A stretch of 64,000 nucleotides of DNA, taken from assembly GCA_000613465.1 (NCBI GenBank), contig BAJA01000018.1:1-64000 (forward strand). The letters are read 5' to 3'. Origin of the DNA: Bacteroides nordii WAL 11050 = JCM 12987 (GTDB taxonomy: Bacteria > Bacteroidota > Bacteroidia > Bacteroidales > Bacteroidaceae). Positions 9,796 through 19,337 of this stretch are shown one piece after another. The position numbers and the translations under genes are program-made. Each line of letters begins with the position of its first letter. Position 1 is the first letter of the stretch. Under the pieces are notes generated by a model. The model saw only the letters and a program-made list of their open reading frames with translations. It had not been told where the DNA came from and searched no databases.

Positions 9796-9815
9796 GAAGG
9801 ACTAACTCATATATG

Positions 9816-9849
9816 AAAAGGCTGTTCCCGCATAGGGAGCGGCCTTTTT
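9816..9849 (+). terminator. Rho-independent terminator of the PpiD-like gene
   Basis: AAAAGGCTGTTCCC pairs with GGGAGCGGCCTTTT (about 9835-9848) around a short loop and runs into T residues. Confidence 0.7.
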
Positions 9850-9896
9850 ACGTTAACTTTTGGTGGTAGTCTGCTCTGAAATCAACTTTAATTCCT

Positions 9897-9904
9897 TACA
9901 TTTG
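9897..9904 (+). promoter_or_regulatory. -7 box of rlmN
   Basis: TACATTTG matches TAnnTTTG. A weak TCTG at 9875-9878 stands 18 bases upstream. Confidence 0.5.
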
Positions 9905-9932
9905 CATAAATAAACATTGAATTGTACAGAAT

Positions 9933-10967
9933 ATGTCCAAATATCCTCTTTTAGGAATGACTCTTGATGAGTTGCAGTCGGTGGTGAGAGGCCTGGGAAT
10001 GCCGAAGTTTGCTGCTAAGCAGATTGCATCGTGGCTTTATGATAAAAAGGTAAACTCTATTGATGAGATGACAAATCTGTCATTAAAACACCGCGAAGCA
10101 CTTGGGGCAGAATATGAAGTAGGAGGAATACCGCCAGTTGAGGCAATGCATTCGGTAGATGGAACTATTAAGTATCTTTTTCAGGTAGGTGAGAAGAACT
10201 TTGTAGAGGCAGTCTACATTCCTGATGACGATCGTGCAACACTTTGTGTTTCTTCTCAGGTGGGTTGTAAGATGAATTGTAAGTTTTGTATGACTGGTAA
10301 GCAAGGGTTTACTGCCAATCTGACTGCTAATCAGATACTAAATCAGATCAGTTCATTGCCCGAACGGGATAAACTGACTAATGTTGTGTTGATGGGAATG
10401 GGAGAGCCCTTGGATAATCTGGATGAAGTGTTAAAGGTGTTGGAGGTATTAACTGCACCCTATGGTTACGGTTGGAGTCCTAAACGAATAACACTTTCTT
10501 CTATCGGTTTGCGTAAGGGCTTGCAGCGTTTCATCGAAGAGTGTGATTGTCATTTAGCTATTAGTCTACATTCTCCGGTGCCCTCGCAGCGTTTGGATTT
10601 AATGCCGGCAGAGCGTGCTTTTTCTATTACTGAAATTGTAGATTTGTTAAAGAACTATGATTTTAGCAAACAACGCAGACTTTCATTTGAATATATTGTT
10701 TTTAAAGGCGTCAACGATTCGCTGATATATGCCAAAGAGCTTGTGAAATTGCTCCGTGGAGTAGATTGCAGAATAAACCTGATTCGTTTTCATGCTATTC
10801 CGGGAGTAGATCTGGAAGGAACGGATATGGAGGCGATGGTAACATTCCGTGATTATCTGACTTCACATGGTGTTTTCTCTACGATTCGTGCTTCGCGCGG
10901 TGAAGACATTTTTGCAGCTTGTGGTATGTTGTCTACAGCAAAGCGGGAGGGTAATAACAAGAATTAA
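9933..10967 (+). CDS. rlmN: 23S rRNA (adenine2503-C2)-methyltransferase RlmN
   Basis: The 344-aa radical-SAM enzyme methylates A2503 of 23S rRNA (and A37 of some tRNAs). The iron-sulfur cluster motif CxxxCxxC is Cys112-Cys116-Cys119 (GCKMNCKFC). The GMGEP motif of SAM binding follows at about 152-156, and the C-terminal catalytic cysteine is in FAACGML. The length is typical. It has its own promoter, and the next gene has a separate -7 box, so it is probably monocistronic. Confidence 0.95.
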   Translation: MSKYPLLGMTLDELQSVVRGLGMPKFAAKQIASWLYDKKVNSIDEMTNLSLKHREALGAEYEVGGIPPVEAMHSVDGTIKYLFQVGEKNFVEAVYIPDDDRATLCVSSQVGCKMNCKFCMTGKQGFTANLTANQILNQISSLPERDKLTNVVLMGMGEPLDNLDEVLKVLEVLTAPYGYGWSPKRITLSSIGLRKGLQRFIEECDCHLAISLHSPVPSQRLDLMPAERAFSITEIVDLLKNYDFSKQRRLSFEYIVFKGVNDSLIYAKELVKLLRGVDCRINLIRFHAIPGVDLEGTDMEAMVTFRDYLTSHGVFSTIRASRGEDIFAACGMLSTAKREGNNKN

Positions 10968-11010
10968 TATAAATTATTAACTTATCCGATGAAAATATAC
11001 GAACTTATCG

Positions 11011-11018
11011 TAGTTTTG
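11011..11018 (+). promoter_or_regulatory. -7 box of the DUF4837-pdxA operon
   Basis: TAGTTTTG matches TAnnTTTG and lies about 15-24 bases before the alternative start codons. Confidence 0.5.
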
Positions 11019-11032
11019 TAAAAACATTAAAA

Positions 11033-12085
11033 ATGATCAATATGAAGAAGTATCTGTTTTTTATCAGTATGGCTCTTGTGGCATTGACTTTTTCTTCTTG
11101 TAACGGCAAGAAGGGTGTGTTTACTCCGACCTCCAGTGGTCGTGCGTATGAGATTCTTGTAGTAGTAGATCATGCCTTGTGGGAGCGTCCTGCGGGAAGA
11201 GCCTTGTTTGATGTGCTTGATACGGATGTACCTGGATTGCCACAGTCTGAACGTTCATTCAGGATTATGTATACTTCTCCGAGAGACTATGATTCTACAT
11301 TAAAATTAATACGCAACATTATTATAGTGGATGTGCGTGATATATATACCAAACCGGCATTTAAGTATGCAAAAGATGTATATGCTGCTCCTCAGCTTAT
11401 TCTGACTATTCAGGCTCCCAATGAGCAGGAGTTTGAAAAGTTTGTAGAGGAAAACAAACAACAGATTATAGACTTCTTCACACGTGCTGAGATGAATCGT
11501 CAGATCTCCCAGCTTCATAATAAACACAATGATTACATCTCTACCAAGGTAGGCAGTAAATTTGATTGTGATATATGGCTTCCTTCTGAATTATCTTCTT
11601 CTAAAGAAGGTGAAGATTTTTTCTGGGCATCTACTAATACGGCTACCGGAGATCAGAACTTTGTGATCTATTCTTACCCTTATACTGATAAGGATACGTT
11701 TACTAAAGAATATTTTATCCATAAGCGTGACTCTGTGATGAAAGCTAATATTCCGGGAGCTAAAGAAGGCATGTATATGTCTACAGATTCTATAACAGTG
11801 GATGTCCGTCCTATCGATGTGCATGGAGATTACACCATGGAAGCCCGTGGACTTTGGCGTATGAAGGGCGACTTTATGGGTGGTCCGTTTGTGTCTCATA
11901 CCCGTTTGGACAAAACTAATCAGCGCATTGTAACAGCAGAAGTATTTGTATATTCACCTAATAAATTAAAACGTAATCTGGTACGTATGCTCGAAGCATC
12001 ATTGTATACATTGAAACTTCCTACAGAAAAGACCCAGGGAGAGATTCCGCTGGGTGTGGCCAGAGAAGAACAAACTAATAAATAA
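11033..12085 (+). CDS. DUF4837 family lipoprotein
   Basis: The 350-aa protein has a hydrophobic leader and a lipobox (FSSC) at about residue 24, so it should be a lipoprotein. The body (AYEILVVVDHALWERPAG onward) matches the Bacteroidales family DUF4837, whose function is unknown. A start at 11042 (MKKYLFF) is equally plausible. It precedes pdxA by 6 bases and probably shares a transcript with it. I infer an envelope role from lipidation only. Confidence 0.78.
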   Translation: MINMKKYLFFISMALVALTFSSCNGKKGVFTPTSSGRAYEILVVVDHALWERPAGRALFDVLDTDVPGLPQSERSFRIMYTSPRDYDSTLKLIRNIIIVDVRDIYTKPAFKYAKDVYAAPQLILTIQAPNEQEFEKFVEENKQQIIDFFTRAEMNRQISQLHNKHNDYISTKVGSKFDCDIWLPSELSSSKEGEDFFWASTNTATGDQNFVIYSYPYTDKDTFTKEYFIHKRDSVMKANIPGAKEGMYMSTDSITVDVRPIDVHGDYTMEARGLWRMKGDFMGGPFVSHTRLDKTNQRIVTAEVFVYSPNKLKRNLVRMLEASLYTLKLPTEKTQGEIPLGVAREEQTNK

Positions 12086-12091
12086 CGACAC

Positions 12092-13189
12092 ATGGAAGAT
12101 AGTAAAATAAGGGTTGGTATTACGCAAGGAGATATCAATGGCGTAGGCTATGAAGTGATATTGAAAACTTTTGCCGATCCTGTTATGCTGGAGTTGTGTA
12201 CTCCGATTATTTACGGTTCCCCTAAGGTGGCAGCTTATCATCGTAAATCATTGGATTTACCTACTAACTTTAGTATTGTTAATTCTGCTTCTGAGGCAGT
12301 TTTCAATCGTTTGAGTGTAGTAAACTGTACGGATGACGAAGTGAAAGTGGAATTCTCTAAACCGGATCCGGAAGCAGGAAAAGCTGCACTTGGTGCTTTA
12401 GAGAAGGCTATTGAAGAATTTAGAGAAGGATTGATTGACGTCATCGTGACGGCTCCGATCAATAAACATACCATTCAGTCGGAAGGATTTTCATTTCCCG
12501 GACATACCGAATATATTGAGGAGAGACTGGGTGATGGAAGTAAATCACTGATGATTCTGATGAAGGACGATTTTCGGGTGGCACTGGTAACAGGGCATAT
12601 CCCCGTACGTGATATTGCTTCAACCATTACTAAAGAACTTATTCAGGAGAAAATTGCTATTTTTAATCGCTCCCTGAAACAGGATTTTGGTATTGGTGCA
12701 CCGCGTATTGCTGTGCTGGCTTTGAATCCTCATGCAGGAGACGAGGGATTACTTGGTACCGAAGAGCAAGAGATCATTATCCCGGCAATTCAGGAAATGG
12801 CTGCTAAAGGAATACTTTGCTACGGTCCTTATCCGGCTGACGGATTTATGGGATCGGGTAACTTTACTCATTTTGATGGTGTGCTGGCTATGTATCATGA
12901 CCAGGGATTGGCACCATTCAAGGCCTTGGCTATGGATGAAGGGGTAAATTATACGGCCGGACTTCAGGTAGTACGTACTTCGCCGGCTCATGGAACAGCA
13001 TATGATATTGCCGGAAAAGGGCTGGCTTGTGAAGACTCTTTCCGTCAGGCTATCTATGTGGCAATAGATGTGTTCCGCAACCGCCTGCGTGATAAAGAAG
13101 CTCATGCCAATCCGTTGAGAAAACAATATTACGAGAAACGTGACGACAGTGATAAGTTGAAGCTTGACACTGTGGATGATGATGTATAA
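12092..13189 (+). CDS. pdxA: 4-hydroxythreonine-4-phosphate dehydrogenase
   Basis: PdxA oxidises 4-phosphohydroxy-L-threonine in the DXP-dependent pathway to pyridoxal phosphate. At 365 aa it shows the NAD and divalent-metal signatures of the family: GDINGVGYE near the N terminus, FPGHTEY, LNPHAGDEG and MYHDQGLAPFK, the histidines being the metal ligands. The C-terminal 20 residues are charged and probably disordered. It lies between the DUF4837 lipoprotein and a sigma-54 activator with short gaps. Confidence 0.94.
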   Translation: MEDSKIRVGITQGDINGVGYEVILKTFADPVMLELCTPIIYGSPKVAAYHRKSLDLPTNFSIVNSASEAVFNRLSVVNCTDDEVKVEFSKPDPEAGKAALGALEKAIEEFREGLIDVIVTAPINKHTIQSEGFSFPGHTEYIEERLGDGSKSLMILMKDDFRVALVTGHIPVRDIASTITKELIQEKIAIFNRSLKQDFGIGAPRIAVLALNPHAGDEGLLGTEEQEIIIPAIQEMAAKGILCYGPYPADGFMGSGNFTHFDGVLAMYHDQGLAPFKALAMDEGVNYTAGLQVVRTSPAHGTAYDIAGKGLACEDSFRQAIYVAIDVFRNRLRDKEAHANPLRKQYYEKRDDSDKLKLDTVDDDV

Positions 13190-13222
13190 ACAAAAACACA
13201 AGAAGGAATTTATAGTGCAATT

Positions 13223-14422
13223 ATGACGAAAGCGGAAATTCAACAAGTAAAACTTAGGTTCGGTATTATTGGTAATACAGAGGCTTTGTCGCGCGCCATT
13301 GATGTTGCCATCCAAGTTGCACCCACTGACTTATCCGTATTGATAACCGGAGAAAGTGGTGTGGGAAAGGAGAGCTTTCCGCAGATTATTCATCAGTATA
13401 GCCGTCGCAAACATGGGCAATACATTGCAGTAAACTGTGGTGCTATCCCTGAGGGCACAATTGATTCTGAATTGTTCGGGCATGAAAAAGGAGCTTTTAC
13501 GGGAGCTATTGGCGAACGAAAGGGATACTTTGGCGAAGCTGATGGTGGAACAATATTTCTGGATGAAGTAGGGGAGTTGCCTTTACCCACTCAAGCTCGT
13601 TTGCTTCGGGTGCTTGAGAGTGGGGAGTTTATCAAGGTGGGTTCATCAAAAGTACAGAAGACGGATGTACGTATTGTTGCTGCTACTAATGTCAATCTGA
13701 CACAAGCTATTGCAGACGGACGTTTTCGCGAAGATCTGTACTATCGTCTCAATACGGTTCCTATTCAGATACCTCCTTTGCGTGAACGTGGTGAAGATGT
13801 GTTGTTATTATTCCGTAAGTTTGCCAGTGACTTTGCCGAGAAGTATCGTATGCCTGCTATTCAGCTGACAGAAGATGCCAAACAGGTGTTACTTGCCTAT
13901 CCATGGCCGGGAAATGTGCGCCAGCTGAAGAATATAACAGAACAGATTTCGATTATAGAAACCAATCGTGAGATTAATGCAGCTATTTTGCAAACATATC
14001 TCCCGGCTCAAAACACGCAACGTCTGCCGGCTTTGTTCGGTATAAAGGATAATAAGGGGTTTGAGAGTGAACGTGAGATTCTTTATTCAGTTTTGTTTGA
14101 TATGAGACAGGAAGTATCTGAATTGAAGAAGATGGTTCATAATTTGATGGCAGAGAAAGGAAGTGTGCCCATTGTGACACCTACACCACCTTCCACAATG
14201 CCTACAATCATTCATACGGTGAAGGCTCCCTGTCCGGTAGATGATGATATACAAGACACGGAAGAGTATGTGGAAGAGTCTCTTTCTTTGGATGAAGTGG
14301 AGAAAGAAATGATACGTAAAGCCCTCGAAAAACATCATGGGAAGAGGAAAAGTGCAGCTCAGGATTTGAATATTTCGGAACGCACCCTCTACAGAAAAAT
14401 AAAAGAATATGGATTGGAATAA
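13223..14422 (+). CDS. Sigma-54-dependent transcriptional activator without a receiver domain
   Basis: The 399-aa protein consists almost entirely of an AAA+ activator module. Walker A GESGVGKE is at 43-50, the sigma-54-contacting loop GAFTGA at 90-95, and Walker B IFLDEVGE at 111-118. A charged linker (about 270-350) and a Fis-type helix-turn-helix (about 373-399) follow. Only about 20 residues precede the AAA domain, so there is no receiver, GAF or PAS input. In Walker A the usual T/S after GK is Glu, as in many activators of this class. It overlaps lptE by 14 bases. Its targets cannot be inferred. Confidence 0.88.
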   Translation: MTKAEIQQVKLRFGIIGNTEALSRAIDVAIQVAPTDLSVLITGESGVGKESFPQIIHQYSRRKHGQYIAVNCGAIPEGTIDSELFGHEKGAFTGAIGERKGYFGEADGGTIFLDEVGELPLPTQARLLRVLESGEFIKVGSSKVQKTDVRIVAATNVNLTQAIADGRFREDLYYRLNTVPIQIPPLRERGEDVLLLFRKFASDFAEKYRMPAIQLTEDAKQVLLAYPWPGNVRQLKNITEQISIIETNREINAAILQTYLPAQNTQRLPALFGIKDNKGFESEREILYSVLFDMRQEVSELKKMVHNLMAEKGSVPIVTPTPPSTMPTIIHTVKAPCPVDDDIQDTEEYVEESLSLDEVEKEMIRKALEKHHGKRKSAAQDLNISERTLYRKIKEYGLE

Positions 14423-14936
14423 AAAAATACCACAATGGATGTTATTACTGGCTTTGCCGGTAATACTTCTGGCGTGTACAGTCTCTTATAAGTTTAATGG
14501 GGCGTCTATTAATTATGATAAAGTAAAGACAATCTCAATTGCTGATTTTCCTATAAAATCTGCTTATGTTTATCAGCCTTTGGCAAATAAGTTTAATGAC
14601 GATTTAAAAGATATTTTTACTCGTCAGACTCGTTTGCAATTGGTGAGAAATGCCAATGCTGATTTGCAGATTGAAGGAGAAATAACAGGTATAAATGTGT
14701 ATAATGAAGCTGTTTCGGCTGATGGGTTCTCTTCAAAAGCAAAAGTAACTGTTACAGTTAATGTGCGTTTTGTAAATAATACCAATCATGCAGAAGATTT
14801 CGAACAGCAATTTTCGGCTTTCCGTTCCGACCTCGATCCGAATTCATTATTGCCTAATATACCGGATGCAACGATTGCTGAAATAACGAAAGAGATAACT
14901 GATCAGATATTTAATGCGACAGTGGCAAATTGGTAA
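14409..14936 (+). CDS. lptE: LPS-assembly lipoprotein LptE (Bacteroidetes type)
   Basis: LptE plugs the LptD barrel that inserts LPS in the outer membrane. The 175-aa protein has a signal peptide ending in the lipobox LLAC (Cys23), then SYKFNGASINYDKVKTISI, typical of Bacteroidetes LptE. It overlaps the preceding regulator by 14 bases and is 5 bases from the next gene, indicating one operon through secG. The assignment rests on family pattern; Bacteroidetes LptE is divergent from the E. coli protein. Confidence 0.8.
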   Translation: MDWNKKIPQWMLLLALPVILLACTVSYKFNGASINYDKVKTISIADFPIKSAYVYQPLANKFNDDLKDIFTRQTRLQLVRNANADLQIEGEITGINVYNEAVSADGFSSKAKVTVTVNVRFVNNTNHAEDFEQQFSAFRSDLDPNSLLPNIPDATIAEITKEITDQIFNATVANW

Positions 14937-14941
14937 TTTGA

Positions 14942-15679
14942 ATGACTTCTGCTAACCTTCAACAATGGATTCAGCACCCCGAGATGCTGAATAAGGATAC
15001 GTTGTATGAGCTTCGGACGATGCTTACACGCTATCCTTATTTTCAAACGCTGCGGTTACTATATTTAAAGAATTTGTATTTATTACACGACATTACATTT
15101 GGGGCCGAATTACGTAAAGCAACTCTTTATGTGGCCGACCGACGCTCACTTTTCTACCTCATAGAAGGAGATAAGTATATATTGCAATCCCGTAAAAAGA
15201 AAACAACCTCTGTAGATGAATTACCGGAAATAGAGCCGAATCTTGATCGTACTTTAGCGTTGATTGATGCTTTTTTGTCTACTATACCGGAAGAAGTTAC
15301 TTCTCAGACCAGCCTGGATTATACGACGGACTATACAGCTTATTTACTACAGGATGATGGTGTTTCTACTGATGATGAAACCGAAGCACCCAAACTTCGT
15401 GGTTTTGAACTGATTGATGGGTTTATTGAAAAAAGTGAGAGTGAACCGGCTCTTAAGTTACAACCTTTGCCAGATGGAAATTTATCAGGAGAAGAATCTC
15501 CGGAACAATCTTCTTCTGAAGAATTGAGTACCGAAGAAGGAGAGGATGATGATAGCTGTTTCACAGAAACATTGGCTAAAATCTATGTTAAACAGCAAAG
15601 ATATTCCAAAGCTCTTGAAATTATTAAAAAATTAAGTTTGAAATATCCAAAAAAAATGCTTACTTTGCAGATCAAATAA
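14942..15679 (+). CDS. Conserved hypothetical protein with acidic linker and TPR-like end
   Basis: The 245-aa protein has no signal peptide. The N-terminal 100 residues are helical (RTMLTRYPYFQTLRLLYLKN), 140-205 is an acidic, Ser/Glu-rich probably disordered linker, and the last 40 residues (AKIYVKQQRYSKALEIIKKL) look like one TPR unit. The gene is fixed between lptE and secG, which I recall as a common Bacteroides order. The function is unknown; an adaptor linked to envelope biogenesis is a guess. Confidence 0.7.
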   Translation: MTSANLQQWIQHPEMLNKDTLYELRTMLTRYPYFQTLRLLYLKNLYLLHDITFGAELRKATLYVADRRSLFYLIEGDKYILQSRKKKTTSVDELPEIEPNLDRTLALIDAFLSTIPEEVTSQTSLDYTTDYTAYLLQDDGVSTDDETEAPKLRGFELIDGFIEKSESEPALKLQPLPDGNLSGEESPEQSSSEELSTEEGEDDDSCFTETLAKIYVKQQRYSKALEIIKKLSLKYPKKMLTLQIK

Positions 15680-15726
15680 GATTTTTAGAAAAACTGATTA
15701 TTAACGCTAAATCAAAATAACAAAAA

Positions 15727-16107
15727 ATGTACTTATTATTCGTAATCTTAATGGTCATTGCAGCCATATTGATGTGCTTTATTGTACTGATTCAAAATTC
15801 TAAAGGTGGTGGTCTTGCATCCGGCTTCTCATCATCCAATGCAATAATGGGCGTTCGCAAAACTACAGATTTTTTGGAAAAAGCTACTTGGGGATTGGCA
15901 GCATTCATGGTTATAATGAGTATTGCTACAGCTTATGTTGTCCCTACCAATGCATCCAGAGGACAGGATGTAATTTTGGAACAAGCTCAGCAAGAAGAAA
16001 AAACAAATCCGTATAACCTGCCTTCGGGTACAGCTGCACCTGCTACTGAAGCACCTGCTGCAGAAACACCGACTGCACCTGCAACAGAAACTCCTGTGGC
16101 AGAATAA
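15727..16107 (+). CDS. secG: Preprotein translocase subunit SecG
   Basis: SecG is the small auxiliary subunit of the SecYEG channel. The 126-aa protein has two transmembrane helices (about 2-22 and 55-75), and between them the family motif NSKGGGLASGFSSSNAIMG. A long Ala/Thr/Pro/Glu-rich tail (about 95-126) extends beyond the usual E. coli length, as is common in Bacteroidetes. A strong terminator follows, closing the operon that began upstream. Confidence 0.93.
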   Translation: MYLLFVILMVIAAILMCFIVLIQNSKGGGLASGFSSSNAIMGVRKTTDFLEKATWGLAAFMVIMSIATAYVVPTNASRGQDVILEQAQQEEKTNPYNLPSGTAAPATEAPAAETPTAPATETPVAE

Positions 16108-16137
16108 TTACAGATGGAAAGTTAAAGAAAAGAGAAG

Positions 16138-16172
16138 AGGCTATAAATCCAGGGGATTTGTAGCCTTTTTTT
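16138..16172 (+). terminator. Rho-independent terminator after secG
   Basis: AGGCTATAAATCC (16138-16150) pairs with GGATTTGTAGCCT (16154-16166; one G-U), followed by a T-run. Confidence 0.78.
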
Positions 16173-16189
16173 ATTAATAAGATAGAACT

Positions 16190-17547
16190 ATGACGGAACA
16201 ATTAAAAAAGAAATTGAATGACTCTGTGGTTACCGTTGGGGAGCATTAGCCATTGTTGCCTTTACTATGATGGCAGCCTATTATGTGAATGATGTAATGG
16301 CGCCATTGAAAAACATGTTGGAATCAGATTTGGCATGGACCAGTACGGAGTTTGGCTTTTTCACGGGAGCATACAGCTTCCTGAATGTGTTTTTGCTGAT
16401 GCTGATTTGGGGAGGCTTGATTCTGGATCGTTTTGGTATTCGTTTCACCGGAAAGTTGGCAGCTATCCTGATGGTAGTAGGTACGGGATTGGAATACTAT
16501 GCAATTACAGTTTTGGCTGGAGATGAATCACTTATATTTGGATATAAAACCGGGGTATTTGTTGCTTCTGCCGGTTACTCTATTTTTGGAGTGGGAGCTG
16601 AAGTAGCCGGTATTACTGTTTCTAAAATTATAGCTAAATGGTTTCGTGGGAAAGAGATGGCCACTGCTATGGGGGTACAGGTTGCTTTGGCACGTATCGG
16701 TTCCCAGGCTGCTTATTCTGTAGCTATACCTTTGGCGCGTAATTTTAGTATTGATACTCCTCTGTTGATTGGTTTTGTATTACTTGTAGGAGGGTTAATA
16801 GCCTTTTTTGCCTTCTCTGTGATGGATAAAAAGCTGGATAAGCAGGTAGAGGCTTCTACTGAAGATGGAGGTGAAGATAAATTCTCTTTTAAAGATGTAA
16901 AACACATTCTTACCAATCCGGGATTTTGGCTGATTGCATTGTTGTGCGTGCTGTTCTATTCCTGCGTTTTTCCATTCCAGAAGTTTGCATCCGAACTGAT
17001 GGTTGGTAAATATGGAATTGATGAAAACGTGGCTGGTTCTATTGTGGGACTACCTGCTTTGGGAGCATTGATACTGACTCCGGTATTTGGTGGTTTGGTT
17101 GATAAACGTGGAAAAGCTGCTTCTATTATGATGTTGGGTGCGGCCATGTTGATTTGTGTGCATTTTATCTATGCAATTCCCAGCATTGATAATTGGCTTA
17201 TAGCAATTGGTTTGATGATAATTCTGGGTATTGCTTTTTCTCTGGTACCTTCGGCTATGTGGCCTTCGGTGGCGAAGATATTTCCTGTAAATCAGTTAGG
17301 AACAGCGTATGCTCTTATTTTCTTTATACAGAATATAGGTCTGTGGGGTATTCCTACTCTTATTGGTTGGGTACTTGATACCTATTGTGTGGTGGGGACG
17401 AGTGGAAATGCTAACGAGTATGACTATACAATCCCGATGTGTATTTTTACAGGTTTAGCCATTCTATCTTTGTTTGTCGCTTTCTTGTTAAAGGTAGTTG
17501 ATAAAAAGAAGGGATATGGTTTGGAATTACCCAATATAAAGAAATAA
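16190..17547 (+). CDS. MFS transporter, frameshifted near the N terminus
   Basis: The reading frame starts at ATG 16190 (MTEQLKKKLND) and breaks at about 16234. Adding one C there restores VVTRWGALAIVAFTMM and joins the frame that continues to 17547, giving a 452-aa protein with about 12 transmembrane segments of the major facilitator superfamily. The first helix would be lost if the later in-frame ATG at 16267 were used. The sequence resembles the MFSD1-like branch, but the substrate is unknown. The downstream PqqD-like gene begins 4 bases after the stop. Confidence 0.82.
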
Positions 17548-17551
17548 ATGT

Positions 17552-17902
17552 ATGGCTGCGAAAGAAAAGATCAACTTGTTGGAGGTTATTCCCTTCCGCA
17601 GTGCACACATTACAACCAAAAAGGAAAGCGATGGCACTATTGTCATCGCTTTTCCCCGGTTTAAGTATGAATGGATGCAACGTTTTTTACTACCCAAAGG
17701 AATGTCCTCTGATATTCATGTACATCTTGAAGAACATGGTACTGCCGTGTGGGAGCAAATAGATGGCAAAAGTACGATACGTGAGATAATAGAAAAACTC
17801 GCAGACCACTTCAACCATGAAGAGAACTACGAGTCTCGTATACTTGCTTATTTTTCCCAGTTACAAAAAGATGGATTTGTCAAACTGACAATCAACGAAT
17901 AA
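17552..17902 (+). CDS. PqqD-like (RRE-fold) protein
   Basis: The 116-aa cytoplasmic protein fits the PqqD family, whose winged-helix fold binds leader peptides in RiPP maturation. The pattern near GTAVWEQIDGKSTIREIIEKLADHF (from residue 64) is the family core. No radical-SAM enzyme or precursor peptide is nearby, so the usual partnership is not evident. It appears cotranscribed with the MFS carrier. Its 3' end overlaps the convergent minus-strand gene by 11 bases. Confidence 0.7.
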   Translation: MAAKEKINLLEVIPFRSAHITTKKESDGTIVIAFPRFKYEWMQRFLLPKGMSSDIHVHLEEHGTAVWEQIDGKSTIREIIEKLADHFNHEENYESRILAYFSQLQKDGFVKLTINE

Positions 17903-18172
17903 AAATAGCCCATAATATAACGGCACATGCCAATAGAACCCCGATGATAATGAGAGTCCCGAACACAAAGTAACGGTCATCGGCTTCTTTCTTTTCTTTG
18001 GATTGCCGGATGATACGTCCCATTTCTTCAGGAGTCGTGTCGGGTAGGGGGTAGGGTGCTTTCGTTTGTAAGCGTTTCATCCTCTCGTTGGTTCGCGCTC
18101 TGCGTAAGTTGCAGAGTCTCTGCCTTCTTTCAATCGACGGATCATGTCGAGCATATGTCCTTCACCACCCAT
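17892..18172 (-). CDS. Small single-pass membrane protein, frameshifted
   Basis: A minus-strand frame starts at 18172 (MGGEGHMLDMIRRLKEGR) and a second starts at 18080 and ends at 17892. Between them the second frame can be read upstream as LCNLRRARTNERMKRLQ. Adding one base near 18117 joins both into a 93-aa protein with a basic N-terminal half and one transmembrane helix near the C terminus (FVFGTLIIIGVLLACAVILW). It probably precedes nothing on its transcript. I do not recognise a function. The 62-aa downstream frame alone is the alternative reading. Confidence 0.6.
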
Positions 18173-18206
18173 ATTATAAGTTATTTAGAGAATGAATAAT
18201 AGTCGT

Positions 18207-19265
18207 TTATTTTCCTTCTTCCCTGTCAACTTTAACCAGACCACCGGTAACCGGATTGAATGTTACTTTAATCGTTGAGTTTTTGTTGAATAATGCAGGG
18301 GCCAGATATTCTACTGTTCCGAATTGAGTGACAGGCACTTCATCTTCAAATAACACATCTTTTCCTTGAGTCAGTAAAATAGAAGCTTTGCCTGGTACGT
18401 TGTAGGCCACACCGTCTACCTTTTTCTTACCGTCGTCCTGTGGAATATTAACTGTCTTCAGATTTTTCAAAGTAATATAAACCGGTTCGCCTGCAAGATC
18501 ATTGTTGGCTACCACACCCAGTTTCTTTGAGAATCGGAAAGCTACTTCATTATTCATCTCCTTTGCGGGGTTCAGGCGAATCGTGTATATTTTCTCTTCT
18601 CTATTGTATGTACCAGAGAACATTTCTGTCATCGCACGTTCCTGCTCTTCCAGATTGTCAAGCATCAGTTTGAGTTGCGCTCCGTCTTTGGGCATGTTGT
18701 CTGCTTGTCCGCGTACCAGCGCATTTTTACTTTCACGGATGTTGTAGATTTCTTTTGCCACGAGTTCAGCCATTTTAGCTGTTGAACTGGCCATTAAGAT
18801 TTCTTCTGTAAGAAAATCTCTTGGATTGACCTTTTTCTGTGCAGGCACAATTGTCTTGGCAGGCAGAGTCTTTTTCCCTTCGATAGGTACATTGATTGAT
18901 TTGATAATTCCGTCCTCCGTCAGTTCAATTAACGGAGCTACGGTTTTATCTTTCATCTTTACGAAATATACATTCTCTTTATCGGGTACACCTACCGGTT
19001 TTACTTTTACGCTTGTTAATTCCCAATATTCTTTCGGGTCGACAGATATGTTGTTTAGTCGCAGATAGCGATCTGCATATTTGCCAAATTCTCCCGGTGT
19101 ATATGTTATTTTATTGACTTTGACTTCGATCTCTATCTGTGTTTTGGGGAGTGCATAGGTTACTCCATAATCTTTGCCTCGCATTACACCAGTCACAACA
19201 TCTGTCTGAGCAGATATCATAGTAGTGGCAGCCAGCAGTCCTGTCAATATGATTAGTTTTTTCAT
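18207..19265 (-). CDS. DUF4831 family protein
   Basis: The 352-aa secreted protein (signal peptide MKKLIILTGLLAATTMISAQ) matches the Bacteroidales DUF4831 family, whose function is unknown. It is built mainly of beta structure, with a charged central region (about 130-220). No lipobox cysteine is present, so it is likely periplasmic. It is transcribed with, or independently of, the upstream NAD(P)HX repair gene 72 bases away. Confidence 0.78.
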   Translation of the reverse strand: MKKLIILTGLLAATTMISAQTDVVTGVMRGKDYGVTYALPKTQIEIEVKVNKITYTPGEFGKYADRYLRLNNISVDPKEYWELTSVKVKPVGVPDKENVYFVKMKDKTVAPLIELTEDGIIKSINVPIEGKKTLPAKTIVPAQKKVNPRDFLTEEILMASSTAKMAELVAKEIYNIRESKNALVRGQADNMPKDGAQLKLMLDNLEEQERAMTEMFSGTYNREEKIYTIRLNPAKEMNNEVAFRFSKKLGVVANNDLAGEPVYITLKNLKTVNIPQDDGKKKVDGVAYNVPGKASILLTQGKDVLFEDEVPVTQFGTVEYLAPALFNKNSTIKVTFNPVTGGLVKVDREEGK

Positions 19266-19337
19266 TTCTGTCTATTTTTAACTGGTTTAGAAAACAAAGT
19301 TAATGAACTTATTCGGAAATTCATAAGTTCTTAACCT

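Noticed and set aside
12749-13315. 188-aa minus-strand ORF opposite pdxA
   Set aside because: It overlaps the conserved pdxA sequence and the start of the sigma-54 activator, and shows no protein-family pattern.
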